This document shows, piece by piece, positions 22,204-28,521 of a DNA stretch of 30,563 nucleotides. The stretch is taken from the IMG/VR virus record IMGVR_UViG_3300047455_000148, positions 1 to 30,563 of that record. One strand, 5' to 3'. A program made the position numbers and the translations under genes. The DNA comes from a virus. The stretch's first letter is position 1; every line of letters begins with the position of its first letter. The notes under the pieces are model-generated. The model worked only from the letters and a program-made list of their open reading frames with translations. It was not told the origin of the DNA and searched no databases.

Positions 22204-22497
22204 ATGGGACAGAAAATGATTAAGATAGACACCATGACTTGCGGCAAGCACTTCCTTCCTGCAATCTTCAACGGAGACTTCGAGGGTCTCAACGCAAACG
22301 AGGAGTTCCTCCTTGAGCGTGAGGTGGGTTGGTATAACGCGACGGCTGAGGAGGACTACCCAGACTTTGTTAGCATCGAGTTCGAGTGCACGTCAAGTGA
22401 GCGATACATCTGTGGATGTGACCTGACAGGACTATTCGGCGAATGCGTGGAGGTAAAGGTCTTCGTGACCTTAGACGAGAACTACGTGAAGGATTAA
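22204..22497 (+). CDS. Hypothetical early protein, 97 aa
   Basis: A 97-aa acidic protein; the second in-frame ATG at 22219 (MIKIDTMTCGKHFLPA) is an alternative start. The body has LPAIFNGDFEGLNANEEFLL, then SIEFECTSSERYICGCDLTG and a strand end VEVKVFVTLDENYVKD. Four cysteines (TMTCGKH, EFECTSS, YICGCDL) plus one near the end could bind metal, though the spacing fits no known zinc fold. Its TAA stop is part of the TTAAC box of promoter element C. Function unknown. Confidence 0.65.
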   Translation: MGQKMIKIDTMTCGKHFLPAIFNGDFEGLNANEEFLLEREVGWYNATAEEDYPDFVSIEFECTSSERYICGCDLTGLFGECVEVKVFVTLDENYVKD

Positions 22498-22556
22498 CAT
22501 CCGTTAACATACTGCGCACAATAACAGCAAACTTGCCGCGTTATTACTACAGAAGA
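22493..22556 (+). promoter_or_regulatory. Early promoter element C
   Basis: ATTAACATCCGTTAAC (22493-22508), ACAATA (22518-22523), 15 nt, CGTT (22539-22542), ATTAC, TACAG (22548-22552), AAGAC. The paired TTAAC boxes are 10 bp apart, one helical turn. The AAAAACAATTCA leader (22564-22575) follows. Confidence 0.65.
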
Positions 22557-22577
22557 CATCATTAAAAACAATTCAAT

Positions 22578-23783
22578 ATGAGAGTTACCAAGAAAAACGA
22601 CATTGCCTTCACGCCTGATTCCAAGTCAGCCATCATCGCACTTGTAAGACTACGCAAAGATTCGTTTGCAAACATCTACAAGATTGAGCGAGCAATCCGA
22701 GACGAGTACATCAAGCTTACAGCTAACAGCTTCGGCCTCATCCCAGCAGATTACTATCAGCTCCAAAAACCGGAGAACGCCAAGGCTATGGCAAAGGCTA
22801 GGTTGTCTGTAATTAGTGGGGATGATGTGGCTATATGCAAGCGGTTCGTTGAAGTCGTACCAAACAAGTCTGACTACACGATATCGCTATGTGAGGAAGG
22901 TGAGGCTGTATTGGAGGAGGCGAACGGCAATGGGTCAAGCCATTCATCATACAGCAGTCGTGTTAGTGAGTACGACATAAACCGAGTTTTAGAATTTGTC
23001 TTAGGCAAAAAGAGCATTGACAACCAAGAGCTACTAGACCACAACGAAGACGTTAAAAGGTCTATCAAGAGAGGCAAATATCTCAAGGCAGTACGCAAGG
23101 GTAATCCGCTACGCGCTGGACTTGAAGATGGGCGGGTGTGCTACGAGTTCACCGATGCTGTGTTCGATGACCACATTGACATGTTTACTCGTGTACTCTT
23201 CATTGGTCACCAACTACGTGTCGTAAAAGATACTGACTCCCCTGTGTATGTCGTAGAAAAACTGACTACCAATTCAGTCAATCCATGGAGGATAGTGGCG
23301 TTCGAGGACAAGCTGTACGACGTTATCGTGGGGCTGTCTTATAAGCTACACGACCGAGAACTGCGGGCAGTAGAGTCAGCGATTCGACAATGCGAGCGAG
23401 GTATGCCATTGATTCAAGACCTGTTCACACAGGACGAGATTCGACAGCTGGCCGATGCCCAGTGCGTGGAACTGCCAGAGCAGACTACGTTCTCTGTAGT
23501 GAAAGTTGGCTCAGAGTCTTTCGGGTGCGTTGAGTGCTCTAAGGTCAAGCCAGAGGCGAACGTGATTGCATCTGGACTCAAGTATGAGGATGCTGATAAG
23601 TTGCGAGGGCTATCAGACAGAGATGCTACAGCAAAGCGACGAGTGGAGAACAAAGTCAATCGCATCAACAACATGAGAGAACAGCTCGTTCAAGAAAGGG
23701 CTGAGTTGGTTAAGCTGGAGGAGGAGCAAGAGCAGGCTGAAAGCAACTTGACTAATCACCAGAACCAAATACATGCGGCATGA
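22578..23783 (+). CDS. Large early protein of unknown function, 401 aa
   Basis: The longest unknown gene of the early block. Residues ~1-100 are helical and mixed (IIALVRLRKDSFANIYKIER, then LTANSFGLIPADYYQLQKPE). A Ser-rich linker (NGNGSSHSSYSSRVSEYD) stands around 115-132. The middle (~135-300) has VLEFVLGKKSIDNQELLDHN and RVLFIGHQLRVVKDTDSPVY. The last ~55 residues are a charged coiled coil (RRVENKVNRINNMREQLVQE, then LVKLEEEQEQAESN). A CVEC pair lies near residue 315. I recognise no family. It has its own promoter element and standard leader and overlaps the next gene by 4 nt. Confidence 0.75.
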   Translation: MRVTKKNDIAFTPDSKSAIIALVRLRKDSFANIYKIERAIRDEYIKLTANSFGLIPADYYQLQKPENAKAMAKARLSVISGDDVAICKRFVEVVPNKSDYTISLCEEGEAVLEEANGNGSSHSSYSSRVSEYDINRVLEFVLGKKSIDNQELLDHNEDVKRSIKRGKYLKAVRKGNPLRAGLEDGRVCYEFTDAVFDDHIDMFTRVLFIGHQLRVVKDTDSPVYVVEKLTTNSVNPWRIVAFEDKLYDVIVGLSYKLHDRELRAVESAIRQCERGMPLIQDLFTQDEIRQLADAQCVELPEQTTFSVVKVGSESFGCVECSKVKPEANVIASGLKYEDADKLRGLSDRDATAKRRVENKVNRINNMREQLVQERAELVKLEEEQEQAESNLTNHQNQIHAA

Positions 23784-23947
23784 TGTTCGATAACGCACAC
23801 AACCCATTCATCGAGCTTAACCTATCGAAGGAAGAGCTGGTGGAAGCATACAACTTCTTCCAAGGAGTTGACCTAGAATCCCAGATGCTAGTAGCTGATG
23901 CACTTGATGCTAAGTACAGCTTGATGGAGTTAATTAACATCCGTTAA
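23780..23947 (+). CDS. Small early protein, 55 aa
   Basis: A 56-codon frame coupled to the large early gene: ATG 23780 overlaps its TGA (ATGA), and a second ATG at 23783 shares one base. The product (MMFDNAHNPFIELNLSKEEL, then VEAYNFFQGVDLESQMLVAD) is acidic and helical, and the codons look genuinely coding. The final codons (Leu-Ile-Asn-Ile-Arg-stop) are encoded by the TTAAC boxes of promoter element D, so the promoter overlaps the gene end. Function unknown. Confidence 0.6.
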   Translation: MMFDNAHNPFIELNLSKEELVEAYNFFQGVDLESQMLVADALDAKYSLMELINIR

Positions 23948-23996
23948 CAAACGACGGACAATATCTCAGAACAAGGTGCGTTCTAACTATAGAAAC
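23933..23996 (+). promoter_or_regulatory. Early promoter element D
   Basis: ATTAACATCCGTTAAC (23933-23948), ACAATA (23958-23963), 15 nt, CGTT (23979-23982), CTAAC, TATAG (23988-23992), AAAC. AAAAACAATTCA follows at 24002-24013 and the ATG at 24016. Confidence 0.7.
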
Positions 23997-24015
23997 ACCA
24001 CAAAAACAATTCACC

Positions 24016-24267
24016 ATGAGTAAAATCATTAAGACAACAGAAGACGGATGGGACTGCGCTCCCGCCATCATGGAGGTATCCGAGCTACTACCACATGCTC
24101 GTGAGATGCACTACGAGATTCAGTGTTGCACGCGAAGCATGAGCGCAAAGGAAATGCTCAGTGACCTCAAGGATTTTGTCACCGAACTGCATGACAGGAT
24201 AGATGGCGCAATCGAAGAGTACACGGGAGTTGAATTTGAAACCATTGAGGAAGATGATGAAGAGTAA
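24016..24267 (+). CDS. Acidic early protein, 83 aa
   Basis: An 83-aa helical protein with a very acidic tail (EFETIEEDDEE). The centre (AIMEVSELLPHAREMHYEIQ, then MSAKEMLSDLKDFVTELHDR) forms amphipathic helices. It has two adjacent cysteines (IQCCTRS). No family is recognised. Headed by promoter element D and the AAAAACAATTCA leader, it overlaps the next gene by 11-14 nt. The acidic tail could mimic DNA or bind a basic host protein, as in several phage inhibitors; speculative. Confidence 0.7.
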   Translation: MSKIIKTTEDGWDCAPAIMEVSELLPHAREMHYEIQCCTRSMSAKEMLSDLKDFVTELHDRIDGAIEEYTGVEFETIEEDDEE

Positions 24268-24487
24268 AGCCGCAATCCCAGAGAGAGGTCAGTTGACCGA
24301 CATGATTATCAGCTTCGAGGAGCGACAATCTACAGTTGAAGAAGTATTGGAGTTGTTCTCCGTGCTCATCCAAACTGGCATGGCTTGGTCACTTCAAGGT
24401 AGCTATGGTCGTACTGCTCGTCACCTCATCGACCAAGGAAGTTTATCCGAGGATGGCACAATAACTCACGAGTTTCTGCCGTTCTAA
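24254..24487 (+). CDS. Early protein with SYGRTARxLI motif, 77 aa
   Basis: The frame opens earlier, but ATG 24254 (or 24257) at the end of the preceding gene is the sensible start. The 76-77-aa protein reads AIPERGQLTDMIISFEERQS, then VLELFSVLIQTGMAWSLQGS and YGRTARHLIDQGSLSEDG. The helix plus WxLQGxYGRTAxxLIxxGxL pattern is one I recall in many small phage proteins of unknown function. Its last codons overlap promoter element E, whose CTAAC contains the stop. Function unknown. Confidence 0.7.
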   Translation: MMKSKAAIPERGQLTDMIISFEERQSTVEEVLELFSVLIQTGMAWSLQGSYGRTARHLIDQGSLSEDGTITHEFLPF

Positions 24488-24497
24488 CTATAGAAAC
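24458..24497 (+). promoter_or_regulatory. Early promoter element E
   Basis: ACAATA (24458-24463), 16 nt, CGTT (24480-24483), CTAAC, TATAG (24489-24493), AAAC. No TTAAC pair is present upstream; the element lies within the end of the 77-aa gene. AAAAACAATTCA follows at 24500-24511. Confidence 0.65.
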
Positions 24498-24513
24498 CAA
24501 AAAACAATTCAAT

Positions 24514-24747
24514 ATGAGTATGTTCGATAAAACCCCACGTCACTTCAGCGTGACACAAAACAAGGCCACCGAAGCCGGAGTCATGAAGATTCAAATCGGA
24601 AAGCTTGAGCTGTCAATCACAACGCTCAACGGAATCAATGAAGCTGTAGTGTTCTCAGAGAGCGGAGACCAAGTTTCTGAGACCAAGTTCACAGACTTCA
24701 ACGATGTCATATCGTTATTCTGGAAGCTAGAATCACTGGACATTTAA
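24514..24747 (+). CDS. Small early protein, 77 aa
   Basis: A 77-aa protein, strand-rich in the middle (GVMKIQIGKLELSITTLNGI, then AVVFSESGDQVSETKFTDFN) with a terminal helix (VISLFWKLESL). No family or motif is recognised. It has promoter element E and the AAAAACAATTCA leader in front. Directly after its stop stands a GTTAAC box joined to another AAAAACAATTCA leader, so the next gene probably shares its transcript. Function unknown. Confidence 0.7.
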   Translation: MSMFDKTPRHFSVTQNKATEAGVMKIQIGKLELSITTLNGINEAVVFSESGDQVSETKFTDFNDVISLFWKLESLDI

Positions 24748-24772
24748 GTTAACCCCCCAAAAACAATTCACC
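24748..24772 (+). promoter_or_regulatory. Promoter cassette remnant: TTAAC box fused to leader
   Basis: GTTAAC (24748-24753), then CCCCCC and AAAAACAATTCA (24759-24770), directly before the ATG at 24773. The ACAATA, CGTT and TATAG boxes are missing, as if the core had been deleted between the distal box and the leader. Confidence 0.45.
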
Positions 24773-25252
24773 ATGGGATTAGATATGTACCTGACTCGGA
24801 ATCACTATGTGAGGAACTGGAGTCACCGACCAGACAGAGACTACAAGGTCTCTGCTAAGATGAACAACAAGAGCGTACCCTTCCTCGGAAGCGTGGGCGA
24901 AGTGACCAGCATCCGCGAGGAGGTGCTGTGCTGGAGAAAGGCCAACGCCATCCATAAGTGGTTCGTTGATAACGTACAGGACGGAGATGATGACTGCGGG
25001 AAGTACTACGTAGGTATCGAGCAACTACAAGAGTTGCGACACGCATGCCTTGCCGTCATCGCATCGCCAGAGCGAGCCGAGGAACTACTTCCCACACAAG
25101 GTGGGATGTTCTACGGGAGCACAGAGTTTGATGAGTACTACTTAGAAGACTTGCGCATGACCGCAAAGGTTATAGAGAAGCTTGTGCAACAGCAAATCCA
25201 AGCCAAGGATATGAAGCACTCGATGGACTTCGAGTACAGCTCATCTTGGTAA
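24773..25252 (+). CDS. Conserved phage protein with MGLDMYL start, 159 aa
   Basis: A 159-aa protein of a type I recall as widespread in phages without known function. Its marks are the start MGLDMYLTRNHYVRNW, WRKANAIHKWFVDNVQDG (~54-71), DDCGKYYVGIEQLQELRHAC and LLPTQGGMFYGSTEFDEYYL, then a long terminal helix (LRMTAKVIEKLVQQQI). Charged and aromatic residues are clustered in a way that suggests a binding pocket, but no catalytic motif is established. Some annotations of such proteins name a kinase; the sequence gives no support for it. It shares the previous gene's transcript. Confidence 0.75.
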   Translation: MGLDMYLTRNHYVRNWSHRPDRDYKVSAKMNNKSVPFLGSVGEVTSIREEVLCWRKANAIHKWFVDNVQDGDDDCGKYYVGIEQLQELRHACLAVIASPERAEELLPTQGGMFYGSTEFDEYYLEDLRMTAKVIEKLVQQQIQAKDMKHSMDFEYSSSW

Positions 25253-25315
25253 TTAACATCCGTTAACAAACGGAGTGCAATAACCCAGATACTCTGGCGT
25301 TATAGATATAGAAAC
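25252..25315 (+). promoter_or_regulatory. Early promoter element F
   Basis: ATTAACATCCGTTAAC (25252-25267), then GCAATA in place of ACAATA (ending at 25282), 15 nt, CGTT (25298-25301), ATAGA, TATAG (25307-25311), AAAC. The leader AAAAACATTTCA (25318-25329) follows. This is the last copy I find in the early block. Confidence 0.7.
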
Positions 25316-25331
25316 CTAAAAACATTTCATC

Positions 25332-25736
25332 ATGAGTAAAGTAAATAGTAATATCGAGTGGACAGACGAGGCAATGATGGCCTTCTGTCAAGTGTACGCA
25401 GGCAACACCAACTCATCGAGAGTGCCAATGCAAGTCAGCTACAAGAAGTATCACAAGCTGAAGATTAATGAGAAGCTGGAGGCATTCAAGCAAGACTGGT
25501 CAGAGTACCAGCGTAGGCTCAAGTTTCCCTTCAGCGAGGGAGATGAGTACTGGGTTTATGGTGATGATGGAGTTCTGCGCTACAGCGTATGGGACGATGT
25601 GTCCGAGGAAGACCACATGGAAGAACCCGACCGCAAGTACTTCACCTACGAGCAAGGCATGGATATGGCTCGTCGCAACGGAATCCTGAGCGACTATCAC
25701 CGGTTGACTGGTATTCTTAAAGCACCAACACCATGA
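25332..25736 (+). CDS. Hypothetical early protein, 134 aa
   Basis: A 134-aa protein with many aromatic and acidic residues. Segments include EWTDEAMMAFCQVYAGNTNS, then KLEAFKQDWSEYQRRLKFPF, GDEYWVYGDDGVLRYSVWDD and a terminal helix region (YFTYEQGMDMARRNGILSDY). The central EGDEYWVYGDDGxxRxSVWD strand pair looks like a small beta-hairpin domain. No family is named. It is headed by promoter element F and overlaps the next gene by ATGA. Function unknown. Confidence 0.7.
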   Translation: MSKVNSNIEWTDEAMMAFCQVYAGNTNSSRVPMQVSYKKYHKLKINEKLEAFKQDWSEYQRRLKFPFSEGDEYWVYGDDGVLRYSVWDDVSEEDHMEEPDRKYFTYEQGMDMARRNGILSDYHRLTGILKAPTP

Positions 25737-26020
25737 GTTACGAATCATTCCGCAACAGAGAGACGTGGTTGGTCAACGTCTGGGGTTTTGTTGATGGTCT
25801 AGCAGAGACCTACATCGACACCGAGAATCCGAAAGACCTAACGGGAGCAAGTCCCCAGTGGTGTAGAGATTGCTTCGATATGATGGTCGAGGATACCTAC
25901 AGCAAACTACCTAACGGAATCCTCAAGGACTTCGTTGATGGATGCCTTCAGACAATAGATTGGCACGAGCTGTCAATTACGGTGAAGGACACAATAAAAG
26001 AGCAACGCGAAACGTTGTAG
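25733..26020 (+). CDS. Small protein with NRETWLVNVW motif, 95 aa
   Basis: A 95-aa protein starting MSYESFRNRETWLVNVWGFV. The pattern Asn-x-Glu-Thr-Trp-x-Val-Asn near the N-terminus recurs in small proteins of many phages and mobile elements (NYxTW-type), of unknown function. The rest is helical (ASPQWCRDCFDMMVEDTYSK, then FVDGCLQTIDWHELSITVKD) with three cysteines. The start overlaps the upstream stop (ATGA), so translation is coupled. It is likely part of the same transcript that runs on to the recombination genes. Confidence 0.7.
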   Translation: MSYESFRNRETWLVNVWGFVDGLAETYIDTENPKDLTGASPQWCRDCFDMMVEDTYSKLPNGILKDFVDGCLQTIDWHELSITVKDTIKEQRETL

Positions 26021-26046
26021 ATGTATAAACCATAACCCCTTTTACA

Positions 26047-26265
26047 ATGAGTAAGACAACAGAAGATATGAGCCGTGTGGAGATGTTGACAATGCACTTC
26101 GACCTTCACGATAGTAAGACAGTGTGCCGGATGTTCCTTGATGCTTGCCGCAGGTACGACCAAGGCAGGATAGACCAGAGTCAGATGGTGCAGGCATGCA
26201 TGCTGGCCGCAGACGAAGCAGAAAACCTTGGGTTGCGAGACCCTTTAAAAGAATGGGACTCATGA
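26047..26265 (+). CDS. Small helical protein, 72 aa
   Basis: A 72-aa helical protein (MSRVEMLTMHFDLHDSKTVC, then RMFLDACRRYDQGRIDQSQM and ACMLAADEAENLGL). No known motif. It follows the previous gene by 26 nt with an AT-rich leader lacking Shine-Dalgarno, and its stop overlaps the next start (ATGA). Unknown function; helical proteins of this size between early genes and recombination genes are often regulatory. Confidence 0.65.
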   Translation: MSKTTEDMSRVEMLTMHFDLHDSKTVCRMFLDACRRYDQGRIDQSQMVQACMLAADEAENLGLRDPLKEWDS

Positions 26266-26534
26266 ATGAAGCAATCAACATGTGGAAAAAAATGTGCGGT
26301 AATCTGTTGAAAATGTCACGGAAAACATCGAACTTTGCAAAAGCGGTTCACGTCGAGAGGGAAGCTTACAACAACTTGATACGACAACAGAGTGTACTAC
26401 TTGATGAATACGAAGATTTAGTTAAAGCCTATGATGAGAGCAATCAAGATGCTAATAGCATCACCCCTACTCCTCCTGTCAATCCTACTACACCCAGTAG
26501 TGATACTACAAGGATGGATAATGAAAGAAGTTGA
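26262..26534 (+). CDS. Small coiled-coil protein with Pro/Thr-rich tail, 90 aa
   Basis: The start is the ATG at 26262 overlapping the upstream TGA; a longer open frame before it runs inside the previous gene. The ~55-residue N-terminal part is a Lys-rich coiled coil (INMWKKMCGNLLKMSRKTSN, then EAYNNLIRQQSVLLDEYEDL). The tail is disordered, rich in Pro, Thr, Ser and Asn (SITPTPPVNPTTPSSDTTRM). No family is recognised. Function unknown. Confidence 0.6.
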   Translation: MNEAINMWKKMCGNLLKMSRKTSNFAKAVHVEREAYNNLIRQQSVLLDEYEDLVKAYDESNQDANSITPTPPVNPTTPSSDTTRMDNERS

Positions 26535-26553
26535 ATCCTTTATTAAATAGAAT

Positions 26554-27072
26554 ATGTCACAACACAAATTCAAGACCACGAACATCCGTGGCAAACAATA
26601 CGTCGAAGTAAACGAGCGTATCAAATTCTTCCGACAGGAAGACCAGTACAAGAACTGGACAATCTCAACCGACTGCTCCTTGTCTGATGATGGGACGGAG
26701 GTTTTATGTAAGACCATCGTAGCAGACACTGAACAACGTGTCATTGCCACAGGAACTGCTCACGAAGAGAAATCCTCAAGCAACATCAACAAGACATCCT
26801 TTGTTGAGAACTGTGAGACCTCAGCCATTGGTCGTGCACTTGCGGTGATGGGCATTGGAATAGATGCCAGCATTGCCTCGGCTAATGAGGTCAAAGAGGC
26901 TATCGCAAAACAGGACAAGCCGGAAGATGTTGAGCAGGACTACCAAAAGGCGGTGACCTACCTCAAGAACGCTAAAGACCGGAAGGACGCTTGGGGTAAG
27001 ATTGAAAAGCAATCCAAGACCAAGTTCAGTAAGGCTCAGTACAGCAAACTAGTGGAATACTCCGAAGCCTAA
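26554..27072 (+). CDS. ssDNA-annealing protein candidate (Rad52/ERF-like)
   Basis: A 172-aa protein. Residues ~1-115 have GKQYVEVNERIKFFRQED, then CKTIVADTEQRVIATGTAHE and KTSFVENCETSAIGRALAVM-GIGIDASIASANEV. The strand-rich core ending in a NCETSAIGRALxxxGI helix is shared by phage recombinases of the Rad52 type (ERF/Sak-like) in my recollection. The C-terminal part (~125-172) is a Lys-rich helical tail (KAVTYLKNAKDRKDAWGKIE). It is directly coupled (TAATG) to a RecE-like exonuclease, the classic exonuclease/annealase pair that makes and anneals single strands. Family name is tentative; the pairing supports the role. Confidence 0.65.
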   Translation: MSQHKFKTTNIRGKQYVEVNERIKFFRQEDQYKNWTISTDCSLSDDGTEVLCKTIVADTEQRVIATGTAHEEKSSSNINKTSFVENCETSAIGRALAVMGIGIDASIASANEVKEAIAKQDKPEDVEQDYQKAVTYLKNAKDRKDAWGKIEKQSKTKFSKAQYSKLVEYSEA

Positions 27073-27836
27073 TGCTGTCAGTTCAATTAGCAGAAGCCGT
27101 AGGTAAGGGTCACTTATCATACAGCTCAGTGAAGTACGCACTGCAAGACATGCGCTTGTGGGAGATGTACATGAGGGGACAGCTCTTCAAGGAGAGCGAA
27201 GCCCTAACGTTTGGAAGTATGTACGACTGCCTTCTGTTTACACCAGAGGATTTCGATAAACAATTCTTAGTGCTTAATGACAGCGCAAAGTGTGAAGAGA
27301 TTGGTGGTCGTGCACCACGCATGACTAACAAGTACAAGGCTTGGGTTAAGGACTTCCAAGAGGAGGCCGAAGAGAAGAAAGTCAAGCTGATTGGTCAGGA
27401 CGATTTCAAGAAGGCTCAAGAAATGATTGAGAGATTGAAGGTGACTGGTGTCATGGAGGAGTACCTCATCGGTGATTACCAACACGAGTTCAATAAAGAA
27501 ATCTCAGGCGTTCCTGTACGTGGATTCTTGGACTGCTTGAACAAGGACTACATCAGCGACCACAAGACTACTCGTAGCCTATCGGCATTCCGTTACGCAG
27601 TACGGGACTACGGGTACGACATCCAAGCCTACATCTACTGTAGTGTGCTTGGTCTGGATAAGTTCTACTGGGTGGCGCAAGAGAAGGCGTATCCCTACGT
27701 CATCGGTGTGTACCAAGCCAGTGACGAAACCATTGAGAATGGCAAGGTGAAGTTTGACAAAGCAGTAGAAAGAATTACTCGATACTTGGACAACAACCTT
27801 GAGACAGAGACGTTCTACATCAAAGGATTAATCTAA
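27072..27836 (+). CDS. RecE-like PD-(D/E)XK exonuclease
   Basis: A 254-aa nuclease. Near the N-terminus FGSMYDCLLFTPEDFDKQFL (47-66) matches the LGxxxHxLLxxPExF segment of the RecE/DUF3799 (PDDEXK_12) family. The catalytic core is VRGFLDCLNKDY-ISDHKTT: D154, then D163-x-K165. Q185 in YDIQAYIYC (the QAxxY helix) completes the active site, and E139 in YQHEF is the likely upstream acid. Such enzymes digest one strand of duplex ends 5' to 3' to expose single strands. It starts one base into the annealase stop codon and ends in the same way on the next gene, so the three form one translational unit. Confidence 0.82.
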   Translation: MLSVQLAEAVGKGHLSYSSVKYALQDMRLWEMYMRGQLFKESEALTFGSMYDCLLFTPEDFDKQFLVLNDSAKCEEIGGRAPRMTNKYKAWVKDFQEEAEEKKVKLIGQDDFKKAQEMIERLKVTGVMEEYLIGDYQHEFNKEISGVPVRGFLDCLNKDYISDHKTTRSLSAFRYAVRDYGYDIQAYIYCSVLGLDKFYWVAQEKAYPYVIGVYQASDETIENGKVKFDKAVERITRYLDNNLETETFYIKGLI

Positions 27837-28105
27837 TGAAGGCACAAGAGTTAATCAACCGAGCAAACCTGCACTTTGGTATCGACGTTACCAAGTGTAA
27901 GGACTTTGGCAAGGACGGTTTCACCGACCGATGCTTTACAGCATACTATGCCATCACTGAATTGAAGATGCCCTACAAGGAACTGGCTGATGCCATGGAC
28001 GAGCAGGACAGAACTAAGCTACGCCTAATGTGGCTGTACGCTGAAGGACTTATGGGAGTTGTACAATCCCGCAACCGGTACAAGCAGTTTACATTAACCT
28101 TTTAA
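27836..28105 (+). CDS. Hypothetical protein in recombination operon, 89 aa
   Basis: An 89-aa helical protein coupled to the exonuclease (TAATG). DRCFTAYYAITELKMPYKEL, then ADAMDEQDRTKLRLMWLYAE looks loosely like the helices of a DnaA-type C-terminal helix-turn-helix (xxRxxAxYxxxxLxxxYxEIxxxMxxxDRTxxxH), but the conserved His/Thr signature is incomplete, so the match is weak. Function is unknown; its location suggests a helper in replication or recombination, possibly DNA-binding. Confidence 0.65.
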   Translation: MKAQELINRANLHFGIDVTKCKDFGKDGFTDRCFTAYYAITELKMPYKELADAMDEQDRTKLRLMWLYAEGLMGVVQSRNRYKQFTLTF

Positions 28106-28115
28106 TTTTTTAGAC

Positions 28116-28376
28116 ATGGCTGATAACAGCAACGTGTATGTGGGATACACTGAATCCCCACGAGTAAACCAGCGAGTATCATTTACGCTGGAGGAGTTGG
28201 ACAACTTGAAGCAGTACGCAACTGCAAAGGGTAGAGTTTACATTGATGTAGTCTCTGTACCAGACCGAGAAGACAATCGAAAGATGAAAGCCTTCTGCTC
28301 TGTGTATGACCCTAATAGTCAAGGTGAACAGCAACGCAAGGTAGATAAGCAAAGCACTTCTGAAGTGCCATTCTAA
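28116..28376 (+). CDS. Small protein with SSB-like C-terminal tip, 86 aa
   Basis: An 86-aa protein. The N-terminal ~65 residues are mixed beta (NVYVGYTESPRVNQRVSFTL, then EELDNLKQYATAKGRVYIDV and FCSVYDPN), the last ~20 are disordered and end TSEVPF. A flexible tail closing in an acidic-hydrophobic tip with final Pro-Phe is the feature by which SSB (DDDIPF) recruits partners. There is not enough here for a full OB fold that I can confirm. With the exonuclease and annealase upstream, a single-strand DNA or partner-binding accessory is a plausible role. Confidence 0.65.
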   Translation: MADNSNVYVGYTESPRVNQRVSFTLEELDNLKQYATAKGRVYIDVVSVPDREDNRKMKAFCSVYDPNSQGEQQRKVDKQSTSEVPF

Positions 28377-28406
28377 TTAGTGGTCAAGACCATCGTGACC
28401 GCAAGG

Positions 28407-28440
28407 GGGGAGTCAGTTTCGTGAATTGTTCTGGCTCCCC
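28407..28440 (+). terminator. Strong stem-loop before the tRNA gene
   Basis: GGGGAGTCAG (28407-28416) pairs with CTGGCTCCCC (28431-28440) over ten pairs (one G-U) around a 14-nt loop, 7 nt before the tRNA. There is no U tract, so it may be a processing or stability element, or a weak terminator, rather than a standard terminator. Confidence 0.5.
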
Positions 28441-28447
28441 TCGCTAT

Positions 28448-28521
28448 GCTCTCGTAGCTCAACTGGATAGAGCATCACCCTTCTAAGGTGAATGTTGCAG
28501 GTTCGAGTCCTGCCGGGAGTA
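28448..28521 (+). tRNA. tRNA-Arg (anticodon UCU)
   Basis: A full cloverleaf. The acceptor stem GCTCTCG (28448-28454) pairs with CGGGAGT (28514-28520) including two G-U pairs; the discriminator is A28521. The D arm is GCTC-AACTGGATA-GAGC. The anticodon stem is TCACC/GGTGA with loop CTTCTAA, so the anticodon is TCT at 28482-28484. The T arm is GCAGG-TTCGAGT-CCTGC (28497-28513). The 3' CCA is not encoded, so it must be added by the host enzyme. It reads AGA (and AGG) arginine codons and probably matches phage codon use. It lies inside the early operon, between the SSB-tail gene and the next ORF. Confidence 0.9.

Noticed and set aside
21871-22251. A 126-aa minus-strand frame over the early genes
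   Set aside because: Antisense shadow of the 111-aa gene, across promoter-coupled plus-strand coding; no start context.
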